This document shows positions 1 to 10,130 of a stretch of 64,000 nt of DNA, piece by piece. Numbering within the stretch: the stretch's first letter is position 1; each line of letters opens with the position of its first letter. A program made the position numbers and the translations under genes. The notes beneath the pieces are model-generated. The model did not search any database and was not told where the DNA came from. It was given only the letters and a program-made list of their open reading frames with translations. The DNA comes from Dysidea avara (lineage: Eukaryota; Porifera; Demospongiae; Dictyoceratida; Dysideidae): the NCBI RefSeq assembly GCF_963678975.1, contig NC_089281.1, forward strand, positions 2,234,437 to 2,298,436, in the 5' to 3' direction.

Positions 1-372
1 AAAATAGTTGAGAAGACACTCCTGTACATAATTAAAGTAGTAAGTTTGTTCGAGTTACTGTATACTTCCTTAGCAGTGCATAGAGACATAATTAGGGAAT
101 TTTAAATTATTCATGAGTTACAAAATACATTGAATTGTAGCAAGGGATAGTATTAACCTCATGGGCGGTGACTGGTTTTTAGAAGCAGCACATCAACTTT
201 TTCTTTGGTCCTCAGTGGTAAAATTTGCTGATGGTACAATGCAGTGCTTTAAAGAGTTTTTAAAACACTGTTTTAAAGCATTGTCACATGCAACCTTAGA
301 CATGTCCTCAGTGACTGAGTCATCCATTGTAATTACAGTCTTTGTACTATACACATCTCTCTGCTTTACCAG

Positions 373-3300
373 ACAAGCTGTAAAGCCACAGCCGCAAGTC
401 ACACCATCACATCAACTAAGAATAGACACTCTACTGAGCAGAAATGAAACTCACACTCACATCATTACAACAACTCCCTCGGACAATCTCAAGACTGATA
501 TTCTAGCAGACAGTCCTACATCAGTGGCTTCAGAGAGTGACGTCAAGAGCTGTTGTGGACAAGTATCGTACAGTGATGACATTAGTGATGATGTAATTGA
601 TTGCTTGTTTGATGATATTGATTATCTTGACAAGTTCTTTGAGCCAGAGCCGTTACCATTAGCAACAGAGAGTCATCACTGCAGTGTTCCTGTTAAAGTG
701 AACTCAGACCAGACGGAGACTGATATTGCACCAATTGTTGTATCACATGATGATGATGATGATGTCATTGATTTGTCATCTATTAGTAGTAGCTCTGGTA
801 AGTGTGATTACACTACCGTAGCTTTCTGAAACTTCGGTACCATACAACAGGAAATTTTGATGAAAGAAGTTGACAAATCAGTTAAATTCATCAAATTTTA
901 ATTCATTGAATGTTCCATCTCCTTAAAATTTTTAGTTCAATAATTTCTTGATTAAATTTTTAATTTATCAATACACTGAGAAGTGTGGATTTGTCAATTT
1001 TTCCTTTTGTTAAAATTCCTGCCATGCAGTAAATGAACCTTTAACACTGAAAGTGACTGTTCTATTGGAGTATTTTGTTACTGGTGTACGTCCTATTAGA
1101 GTAGTTAAACAGACTCCATTTCTCAAAGCATCACTTTGAACTAGTGCACAGGTGTTTAGAGTTCCCACTGTATGAGCAGTAGATCCAGTACAGTGGAGCC
1201 TGTATAATATCAACACTTTAAAACCAATTAATAGTGCCCTAGTTATATCAATGTGTCTTGACTTTCCAGGTAGTTTATGTACTAAGGGATACTTTAAGAC
1301 TTTACCTAAATGTTTATGTAAGTGTCCTCAAGCGTCCACATTAACAGGTCCCAGTGTAAAATAAACTTGTTGTTAATGTGGACACTTGAGGACACATACA
1401 TAATCCACACACTTAGTTAAGGTCCCAAAGTCAGGACACCTTGATAATCAGGACATCATTCCAAGGTGTCCATTTTACATTGGTTCAATGTATTGGATCT
1501 ACTGTTCTATTATAACGTATACACACTTCCCTGATAATACGGCCATTTGTACGTTCTCATACAGACAGCACCATATCTGGTGATGATGTAGTAATCAAGG
1601 AGAAGAAGGGGAAATCCTATGAACTCAGTAGGAGGACGATATTTAAGGACACCTGGTAAGTGTGTGTAATAGTGTTGCACTTGTACATGGAAAGAATGAA
1701 ATAAAATATCTCTATTTGTAATCTCTGTACATGTGGTTCTAATAAAACAGTCAAACTAATATATTTATAAACAGTTTAGAGATTTTCTTTAGGCTTAATC
1801 TTACAAGGGTAAATTTGAAAACTGTTTTGGGAGCATTCCAGATCCTTTGCTGTATTCTACACTGTGTAGTTGATTCCTGGATTGGTGTTGTCTTCCTGTG
1901 CCTATGACAGTGAGCATGAAAATTTTGACTGTTTGTACCCTATGTATGTGGTAGGCAATGCAATGTAGCTGTATGGCATCGTTTGATCTCCTGTATGATG
2001 TCACTCTTCCAGTACTGTCAAGGAGCTAACTACCAAACAGATCGGCCGGTGGATGGTGTTCCGTAAGAACTTCATCAGAGACATCATGGCAGGAAAAGTA
2101 AGGGAAAATCCCTAGGGTATTGGTTTTGTATATTGTGCTTACGTTTAGTGGCATTGATTATTCTCATTCTAAAATGTTGATTACGTAGCTTTACACATAT
2201 ATAAGGTCTTACAATTTAAAACGGCATGATTTCGTAGTAACCTGAGGCTCAATGTTCACCTGGTACAACTGTGTTGTCTCACAGCCTATCCATTACCATC
2301 TGTATTTGTTGTTGCTACAGATTCCATGTGAGAGACACAACAGATACAAAGAAGGGAATAATGCCAGGAGTAAGTGTGGAGTGCACTGGACCCTGCTAAT
2401 GTGGACACTTGAGGACACCTACATAATCCAGACACTTAGTTATGGTCTCAAAGTATCCCTTAGTACATAAACTGACCTGGAAAATCAGGACACCTTGATA
2501 ATCAGTACGCTAGTAGTCGGTACCAAGGTGTCCATGTTATCCACTTAGTGTATTGAGTGTTTTTGTATGGTTAGGAATTATCAGGAATGAGTCGTTCATG
2601 ATAACTGCCTTCAGTCGGGAACAGCTAGACTATATCATTGACCACCTAAAGAAATTGTTTGAGCTTGATGGACTACTGGTAAGCCTCTTGTTTGAATGTA
2701 AGGACATTAATCCCTGCTGTACTGACCTGTATTAATAACTCTTTATGTGCCTTAAGGCACTGCTGTTGACACCAATATTAAGTATTAAGGTCTTTACACT
2801 ATTTAGAGACCCGAGGATGATGTGGGTGAGGCTACCCACAAACTTAAATTACTGAAGCCGCAGATTGAGGTAGTTAATTGTGGGGTAGCCAAGCCCACAT
2901 CATCTGAGGGGCTCTTAATAGCATATAAGTACTTTAGTAGAAAATTTCCCCCAGGTGAAGAAAGTGCAAACTGGCTGCTAGTTTCAACATTCACCCTTCA
3001 AGTTTATTGTGTTAGTGCCATGCTATGACATTAGTGTATCAGTACTACCATACAGCGTGTGGCTTGTCTTAACACAGACAATCTACAACATTGGGTACAT
3101 CATCATAGTAGGGTTCAGTAGTTTGGGTGACTGGGTTAATATTCTCAAGTTTTTTTTGTTTCTACTTTAATGTCTGAGGTTACTAAATGCTGTTACTAAA
3201 TAGTTAGTAACCTGTGATCAAGCCCATGGTTGTTTACTACGTTCATCAAACAAAAATCATCAAAGCCAAAATGAAATGCCCTTACTGTTCTGTGCAAGAC

Positions 3301-4922
3301 AGGTGCCCTCAGTTGGGGGTGTTGTCACTATCTCATTCTCATATCACACTCTCAAAAAAGGCTATATGACACTTCATGATGTGTTACTTTTTATAAAATC
3401 GTTGTATGGTATTCAAACATAGTTCTGTAGTTTACTATAATCTTATTAGCTAAAAGTGTTGATGTGTTGTTTATTGTCCTCCACAGAACTATGACTATGT
3501 TATGAGTGTACTACTAATTGAAGTGTGTATCCACATCATCATGGATCTTCATCAGGTGGACTATCACACTGTAAGCCTTTAATATAACACTTGTACCCCC
3601 TCCCTCCACCACCACCATATACTTTGGAAGTCAGGACACTGACCCTAGCTAGAGGCCGTAGAGGGTACAAGTGCATACCTGTAAAATAGAACATCACTAT
3701 TGAAGACATTCTAATGAGATACATTATATGGTATAGTCATCTTAACCCCAACCCCACCCGTCAATGCATCATTGGCATATACAAGCTGACCTGTCAACTT
3801 TAGAAATTTTGGCATGTTAATTATGCAAATGTGATGTGAATATCACAAAATTTAATTTTGTAAATTTACTTTTTCAATAAATCTTTAGTATATTTGCCTC
3901 CTCATTCTACAGCCCTTCTGCTGCGCAGTACACATCTTAAAGGTGCAAACTTTTAGCTAGCTAACTCCCAGACACTCCCCATTGGACATGATCAGTAATT
4001 CGTTGCAAATGAAATGTTTTCACATTCAAACTATTTAACCCATTTATGGCCAAATTCTCCAGGACCCCTGGCCAAATTGCATCATGCTAACCGTCCAGTA
4101 CACAGAACTACTTAGTAACTATATATCTAAATACTCGCTATAAACTAAGGAGGCCGACTATGCTGTTTTTGTGTACATAACAGTAACCGCAGTGAAGTTA
4201 TCGAACAACAAAGTCTAAACTTTGGTAAAAACCAATCCAAACAAACAATGGAATCCCAACTAGCTATTTACTACACTCCAAAGAACTATTCTATACAGTT
4301 TATTTACAGTGTGATCCATTCCACAGCTGGTTTCTTTGTGATTTGTCCCATTTCTGCTGTTGTGCATGTGTATTCGCACTCGTGTCCACCATGCGACATT
4401 TGGGATAAAGCAGTTGACTGTCAACTTTACCTGTCTCCATCGATGTATAACACTTTCTTTGTTATCAGCTACTAGGTTTTAAGTTGAAGAACGATTTAAT
4501 TCGCCTATAACTAGGGTAAACTTTACGCTATTGTATAACAAACGTGCACTAGTCCAGGAAGGATCCGGTTATCCCAGAAACGGGACCTCTATGGATATGT
4601 CCGTTTCAGTACTAGCGCATCTTGCTATGAAATGCGTTTTACACAAGTTATAGCGAGGCTAAGTTTATTCTATGAGTAAGTTATGATGTCATGGCGGCAG
4701 TGACCATTAATGGGTTAACCTTCAAACTATTTTTCTGCCATGCAATTATACAGATAATGGTAGATGTTCACAGGGCATGTAGTCATGAAAGTTCACACCT
4801 TGTATAATATAAATATCCTGTTTGTAATACCATGCTGGCACTTCTGGGCGCCTAGACAGATTCTAATATTATTATTGTATACACTACAGGCTGAGAAGAC
4901 TCTGATGACATTATCATTTTGA
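373..4922 (+). CDS. 3' part of an unrecognised multi-exon gene with a SUMO-interaction-like motif
   Basis: Eight exons join with GT-AG borders and matching phases: 373-797, 1565-1655, 2013-2097, 2321-2369, 2575-2678, 2807-2869, 3487-3570 and 4890-4922 (TGA). Together they give 310 residues. The first exon has a good acceptor (pyrimidine tract then AG at 371-372) and starts mid-codon, so earlier exons probably lie left of the window. The open frame also runs back to an ATG at 161, which is an alternative start. The first exon is Ser/Asp rich and ends with DDDDDVIDLSS, which looks like a SUMO-interaction motif (hydrophobic VIDL next to acidic and serine residues). The remaining exons encode a basic then helical region (for example RRTIFKDTC, GRWMVFRKNF, FSREQLDYIIDHLKKLF, YVMSVLLIEVCIHIIMD). 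I do not recognise a family. The exon chain is strong evidence that it is real; the function is unknown. Confidence 0.62.
849..1020. mobile_element. Diverged copy of a GGAAATTTTGACG-type TIR element
   Basis: It begins ggaaattttga and ends in the inverted form (gttaaaattcc), with repeated caaattyaattcrtc-like words inside. It is an older copy of the elements at 9237-9414 and 14713-14914, and lies in the first intron of the upstream gene. No coding capacity. Confidence 0.5.
1325..1500. repeat. Interspersed repeat, 'gtggacacttgaggacac' family, copy 1
   Basis: This stretch and 2385-2550 share the same order of words (aatgtggacacttgaggaca, cacttagttaaggtc, caggacaccttgataatcag, ccaaggtgtccat). 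Both lie in introns of the gene at 373-4922. Shorter relatives occur near 40,400 and 43,400. Probably a non-autonomous DNA element. Confidence 0.55.
2385..2550. repeat. Interspersed repeat, 'gtggacacttgaggacac' family, copy 2
   Basis: Direct copy of 1325-1500 in a different intron of the same gene, with a small insertion after the 'cacttagttatggtc' part. Confidence 0.55.
4039..4714. mobile_element. piggyBac-like non-autonomous element with TTAA flanks
   Basis: It starts CCCATTTATGG after TTAA (4035-4038) and ends CCATTAATGGG before TTAA (4715-4718). CCC...GGG ends with a TTAA target duplication are typical of piggyBac-type elements. No transposase is visible in its 676 bp. It sits in the last intron of the gene at 373-4922. 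Confidence 0.55.
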
Positions 4923-5259
4923 CAAGTGTATAGCTACTCATCACAATCCGTCATCATCACAATTAACATTTAATTTCCATGTAATTATGAACATTTCACA
5001 TACAATAAGTTTTTTATTCTGTATACCATACTATCATGTGACTACATACTATCATGTGACTACATACAATAATAACTTTTACACCTCTAAATATTTACTG
5101 AAAATGTTTACTGGTATACAATTAATCTATAGTTATGTGAGCTGTGTGTGCCATGTCAGTACAGTCCACCATACTACACTATATGATGAGTATAAACTTC
5201 ATGTGGTATTAATGGTGTATTGATATTATCAGTCAATGAAAATTTATTACCGTTTACTG

Positions 5260-5600
5260 TGACAATCTACTTCATGTCTTAAGATACTGCCACGTGCTGG
5301 TGAAGGTGGTTATGTAATAATATGGTGACCTGCCACACTGAGTCCTTGGATTCTTCAGTATAATATACTGAATAGAGTTTACTGTTGCTGATGTAGTTCA
5401 ATAGTTGGATGTCATTATAACCACCCTAACTGATAGGTGGGTAGAATACTACACAATGTATATATGTCACCAGCAGCAGCATGGATATGCAGTCGCAATT
5501 GAAATTTTCTCCCAAAGTGTATGTGAATGGGTCACTAAACCAGTTGACATCATTTCTGTATTTCTTGCACTCTATTTATAGATCTGACATCTTCACAATA
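5260..5600 (-). pseudogene. Decayed TRAF/MATH C-terminal fragment
   Basis: Base-level similarity to the 3' end of the gene at 7162-8994: 'aagatactgccacgtgctggtgaaggtgg' against 'gaggtactgccaagtgttagtatatgtgg' style matches, 'agtttactgttgctgatgtag', 'cagcagca', 'gggtcactaaaccagttgac', 'tgtatttcttgc', in the same order and strand. It is full of stops and small indels and lacks the RING half, so it is a truncated dead copy. Confidence 0.6.
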
Positions 5601-5874
5601 GGGATGGATACCTTTATTAGTAGACCACTAGAGGCTATGAGCTGTTGAGCATCATCTGCACACAGGTCATGCTATGCCAGACTAAATTTAATGGTAAAAG
5701 CTTCACGTAATATTCTGATGATTGATTAGTAATCACATGCAATTTTCACTGTTATTAGTACAAACATTCCCTAATTGCACAAAAATGTGTGTCAGTGATT
5801 ACCTACTAATTAATCACATACCAGTTGTGATAAAACGTAATGGATACTTCACTTTTCAGACAATAATTGGTAGC

Positions 5875-5945
5875 TGGGGCGCAAAGTGCCATTTCTTTTG
5901 ATGCGATATGTGTGGGTTCACCAGTCATAATAATTTTATTTTACA
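5875..5945. repeat. Short interspersed repeat shared with 34845-34915
   Basis: The words 'tcttttgatgcg', 'tgggttcaccagtcataat' and 'aacaaacaag' occur in the same order at both places. The rest of 5600-7160 shows no gene that I can support. Confidence 0.45.
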
Positions 5946-7161
5946 AAAAAAGTTAACAAACAAGTACACAAAAATAATTGGTATTTTCAACTAGAGTAGG
6001 GACCATAGCACATAGATAAAAAGTACTGAAACAACCTGGAGTAGTGTACGATATTAAATCAATAAGAAGTGTTATATCCCTACTGTGCTCTTCTTTTTGT
6101 GTATTTGTAGCTATTAGGGTGACTTGTTGCACCACTAAGGGTGTCATTTATAGCTGCAGTGAGATCTACTGAAGTGATTTACAAAGCTGAATGCTCTACA
6201 GGGTGATTTGTTTGTAGCTGAATTGACTCTACATGGTGACTTGACTGAAAAAGAAGAATTAGAAAAGACTAAGAAGAAAGTATACAATGATAATATGATG
6301 AACTTTGAAGGCAAGTACACATCTGTGATGGCTGGGCGGATTAGACTCAAATTTGGAATGGGAGGTACCCTACCCTGAACTCCCTTACTCTTAATGCAAT
6401 CTGTACAAAAATTGTACTGTAAACGTGCTATGCTCCTTACTGCTCTTCAAATTTGTAAAGCATAACAGAGCTGCAATTCTCTAAAGTGTTGCCATCAAAG
6501 TTTGTCTTATTTTCATTTTAGGCAGATTTGACTCAAATTTGAAATAGGAGGTGAAGAAGTTTCCATGCACAGCAAAATTAATTAATTTCCATGTACAGGC
6601 ATTATCAAGCTACAGATATATGACATAGCGTTTTCTTGGTTCCTTTAAAACACACATTTGTCTGCCACACGTACACAATAGCTGTATTTGGCCATGTGAC
6701 ATTTTATCGTGTGTTCTGATATCAGCAATTTAACATGAATATGAAAGACAAGTCGGATGCTTTAACTAAAATATAGGATTTATATTTTTATGTGTTTTCT
6801 TTGTACTCCTCTGTACTGCAAGTGGCTTCTGCAGTTTAATAGCTATGATAGAGTTCCACATGAGATCTCATTAAAATATGTAAATCAGTACCACATTTAC
6901 TCAGTTAAACACTTCAGTACTAATTACTTTAGTTCAAAGCAATAGAACTATTCAAACTTGACCACTATTCGTACCCGAAAATGATGCAAAATCAAGTGTG
7001 GAACTGCTTAAGTATGGCTACTATTTCAGATGCAGCATTTAAACGGTATTTATGGTAGGAATACATATAATTATGTACGTACGTACTTAAACCATGTACA
7101 TAATTTGTTTATCGTAATATATTATCATTGTATACACCTTATTATATGGTTTATGCAACTA

Positions 7162-8994
7162 TCAATCCAAAGCTGTACTGCAATCTATTTTTTTTTTAAT
7201 TGTATCACTTTTGAGGTACTGCCAAGTGTTAGTATATGTGGTCAGGTAATCATTGGTGATGAAGTCAGATTTGTACCATACAGCATCCCTATGGTGTTGG
7301 CCATAATGTGACACTGAGTAGTGTTTACTGTTACTAATTTGATTCAACAATTTCACCTTACAGTTGTTTACACCAAGCCTCGATCCCTTTAGGAGAACCA
7401 CTTTCACTGACAGATGAGTATTATAATAGTTAATCTCACCAGCAGGACGAACATTCAGACACAATTGATATCTTCTTTCATATGTGTAAAATGGTTCACT
7501 AAACCAGTTAACATTATTCTTGTATTTCTTGCTATACTCAGTCATTTTCACAATAACTGGTACAATTTCATTACCCGATGACAACTTTGATGACTCTGAA
7601 TATAGTTTATTATTCCACTTGTTGAGACTTTGTGTTACATCATGACTTTGTGTTTCATCATATGAATAATACCCAAACAATGAGTAAATCCATTTTAGAA
7701 TGGAACTTTCCTGCTGAACTACCTCCTTATGAACTACATGTGACTGTTCTTTAGCAAGTAGTGTTGTGTCCCCTTTTCCAGAGTATATGCCAATCTTTTG
7801 ATCACCATTTCTTGGTTGATTGTTGTACATAGATAGTACTTGTGTAATGTTATCAAGTTCTGTTTTAATAGTTGTGATGCTATTCTTGTCACACAATTCT
7901 GCTGGAGTGTTGCTTGCACACATCAGCCAAGCCACCAACACTATTAAAACCGACACAAAACATAACCAGAGTATTTTCTTGTAATAATCAGCATTAGATG
8001 ATTGCCTTCTCAGTTTCTCTGCAGCTAACTTGTTTTCATATTCTAGAAACGTTTTGCTCATTTCTTTTCTAATGTTTTCAATTTTATTATCAATGGCATG
8101 TTGTAGCTGCAGTTTTATAATTGAAAGATTTAAATTCATTGTGTTCATCGCATTCTCTTTAGGTTCATTTGAGGTAGCCAGGTCTTTTTCCATCTGTGAA
8201 AATTTCTCATTTTGTTCTTTGCTAATATCTGATACCCTGGCACCCCAAACTGCTTGAGTGTTATTTACTTCATTCAACAGATACATGGATAATGACAAGT
8301 GCTCTTCCATCTTTGATTTGTTGTGTCTGGTCTGATATTTACGAATTATCCTGTCCTGACAGCCTACCACGTGATACTCACACTGAATTAACTCCATTGG
8401 ACATATTTTCCTGTGTTCTTTTAACTCATTTCTTGGGACACTACCACATCTACACTTGTTGGGACATGGTATCGGGAACTTGGGACACATTTTCTTGTGC
8501 TCACTCTCAATAAACAAATATTGTCCTGTCGTATGGCAATATAAACATTCAGCTTCACGACGCAGACATTTCGTACTGACATGAGCTGTGAGACAACGTC
8601 GCTCTAAAGTGATCCCACAATTATTAGGACAAGAAACTGTTTCCAATTTGCAACCATCACTGTTACCTAGGTGATTGATGATGTCATTCACTTCACCCTG
8701 CCATTCACATCCTTTCCCCTTGTTAGTACAGAACATGTGAAGGCTCCTCACTGCTCGGTCAGCTTGTTTGTTAGCAAAGGCAGAAAACTGTTCACTACGA
8801 CACATGGGACAAACACGAACAGCCATGGCTTGTTGTGCACCCTTAAGACATGATTTACAAAATGTGTGACCACAACACTTACTAAGATAAGGTTCTCTAC
8901 TAGCACAGTGACATATCCTACACACTAGACTATCAGCTGGAGTGTCTAAGAACTGATAAATGTATCCACCCACCTGAGATGCCATTCTAGTCAT
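7162..8994 (-). CDS. RING / TRAF-zinc-finger / transmembrane / MATH-like protein
   Basis: Single-exon gene of 610 residues, probably a ubiquitin ligase-type signalling adaptor. In order: a RING finger at about 25-65 (CRIC, CCGHTFCKSCL, CPMC), TRAF-type zinc fingers at about 89-225 (CTNKGKGCEWQG, CPNNCG, CPNKC repeats), a charged coiled-coil-like stretch at about 255-335, a strongly hydrophobic segment at 341-359 (ILWLCFVSVLIVLVAWLMC), and a MATH/TRAF-C-like domain at about 478-606 (FYTYERRYQLCLNV). Known TRAFs are soluble, with the coiled coil leading straight into the MATH domain. A membrane segment between them is unusual and would place RING and MATH on opposite sides if it really spans a membrane. 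The start at 8994 has a second ATG three codons later. A close paralogue lies at 26615-28423, with decayed pieces at 5260-5600, 24840-25400 and 26295-26500, so this is a local tandem family. Confidence 0.88.
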   Translation of the reverse strand: MTRMASQVGGYIYQFLDTPADSLVCRICHCASREPYLSKCCGHTFCKSCLKGAQQAMAVRVCPMCRSEQFSAFANKQADRAVRSLHMFCTNKGKGCEWQGEVNDIINHLGNSDGCKLETVSCPNNCGITLERRCLTAHVSTKCLRREAECLYCHTTGQYLFIESEHKKMCPKFPIPCPNKCRCGSVPRNELKEHRKICPMELIQCEYHVVGCQDRIIRKYQTRHNKSKMEEHLSLSMYLLNEVNNTQAVWGARVSDISKEQNEKFSQMEKDLATSNEPKENAMNTMNLNLSIIKLQLQHAIDNKIENIRKEMSKTFLEYENKLAAEKLRRQSSNADYYKKILWLCFVSVLIVLVAWLMCASNTPAELCDKNSITTIKTELDNITQVLSMYNNQPRNGDQKIGIYSGKGDTTLLAKEQSHVVHKEVVQQESSILKWIYSLFGYYSYDETQSHDVTQSLNKWNNKLYSESSKLSSGNEIVPVIVKMTEYSKKYKNNVNWFSEPFYTYERRYQLCLNVRPAGEINYYNTHLSVKVVLLKGSRLGVNNCKVKLLNQISNSKHYSVSHYGQHHRDAVWYKSDFITNDYLTTYTNTWQYLKSDTIKKKIDCSTALD

Positions 8995-9140
8995 TAGTGG
9001 GTGTGGTCTTTGTTTTGTTGCCGAAACTAATCACGATGAGTGGCCTGACAGTTTGAATATCTCTCTTGTCTCTTTTGTATGTCGATACGTAGCGAGGTAG
9101 AATCAAGGTAGACTCGCGTACGTCTCCGAGCAGGCGCTTT

Positions 9141-9490
9141 AGTCTCGCGTGGCCAGACCCACTCTTCGCGCGGCGCTTATCGATTGATAATTATAAGCGC
9201 CTAGCTACGAGAGAGTGTGGTCTATGGTCGTATGTAAGGAAATTTTGACGTCAAAAAAATTTGACGAATCGGTTTAATTCGTCAAATTTAAATTCGTCAA
9301 ATGTTTATAAGCGCCCTTAAAAGTACAGGTTTTGCCTACGATTTCTTCATTTTTGTCAACATTTTATTCGTCAAATCTGCTGAAGTCTGAATTCGTCAAA
9401 TTGTAATTTCCTTGCGTACGGTACATTATTAGCAAAAAAAAATATTAATCGATAAGCGCCGCGCGAAGAGTGGGTCTGGCCACGCGAGAC
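9141..9490. mobile_element. TIR element with 44-bp near-perfect arms, interrupted by a second element
   Basis: The arm at about 9141-9184 (gtctcgcgtggccagaccc ... gcgcggcgcttatcgatt) is repeated in inverted form at about 9448-9490. Between them lies the separate TIR element 9237-9414, so this looks like a nested insertion. Related ends (agtcttg..tggc..gacc) bound the element at 15129-15473. Confidence 0.6.
9237..9414. mobile_element. GGAAATTTTGACG-type TIR element (nested)
   Basis: It begins aaggaaattttgacgtcaa and ends with the inverted word caaattgtaatttcctt, with many 'attcgtcaaat' words inside. Near-complete relatives are at 14713-14914 (opposite orientation) and 849-1020 (older). Confidence 0.6.
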
Positions 9491-9549
9491 TACAGGCGCT
9501 TATAATTTCCAATCGATAAGCGCTGTGCGGAGAAATACCCATAATAATG

Positions 9550-10130
9550 GATGAATTTCATAATAACAAAAGTTGTCCCTAGCAACCTGAATTTTGCAAT
9601 ATTTGTAGGGGTAAATGTCTATAGTAACATCTCCAAATTTTAAAAGTATAGCATTAATAGGTCATGAGATATAACATTTTAAAGTTTATCGTTTTCCCAT
9701 ACATTGTCTATGAGAGGGGGCAACAGTTGCCCCTTCTGGGCAATCACATGGATAATGTGTGGGAAAACAACAATTCAATCAATGTCATTTCTCAATTTAG
9801 CTAACATTATTTGTAGGTGTGAATCTCACAATTCATCTCTCCAAATTTTAAAATGATGATAGAGTATATAAATCATAAGATATGACACTTTGAAATTTGT
9901 GGTTTTCCCATACATTATCCATGTGATTGCCCAGAAGGGGCAACTGTTACCCCCTCCCATAGATAATGTATGGGAAAACTGCTAATTTTAAAATGTCATA
10001 TATCATGACCTAAATATGCTATGCTTTTAAAAATTGGAGATGTTACTTTTGACATTCACACCTATAAAATAATGTAAAATTCAGGTTGCTAGGGACAACA
10101 GTTTAAAATTCCTTATTATGAAATTCATCT
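9550..10130. mobile_element. Long foldback element
   Basis: The left arm runs from 'gatgaatttcataataa' through 'gttgtccctagcaacctgaa', 'aacatctccaaattttaaaa' and 'gttttcccatacattgtcta' to 'ggggcaacagttgccccttc'. The right arm carries the same words inverted in reverse order up to 'ttattatgaaattcatc'. A third partial copy of the unit lies in the middle (about 9800-9905). No open frame. Confidence 0.65.

Noticed and set aside
2870-3028. Extension of exon 2807-2869 into the following open frame
   Set aside because: A good donor and a phase-matched next exon at 3487 make read-through less likely.
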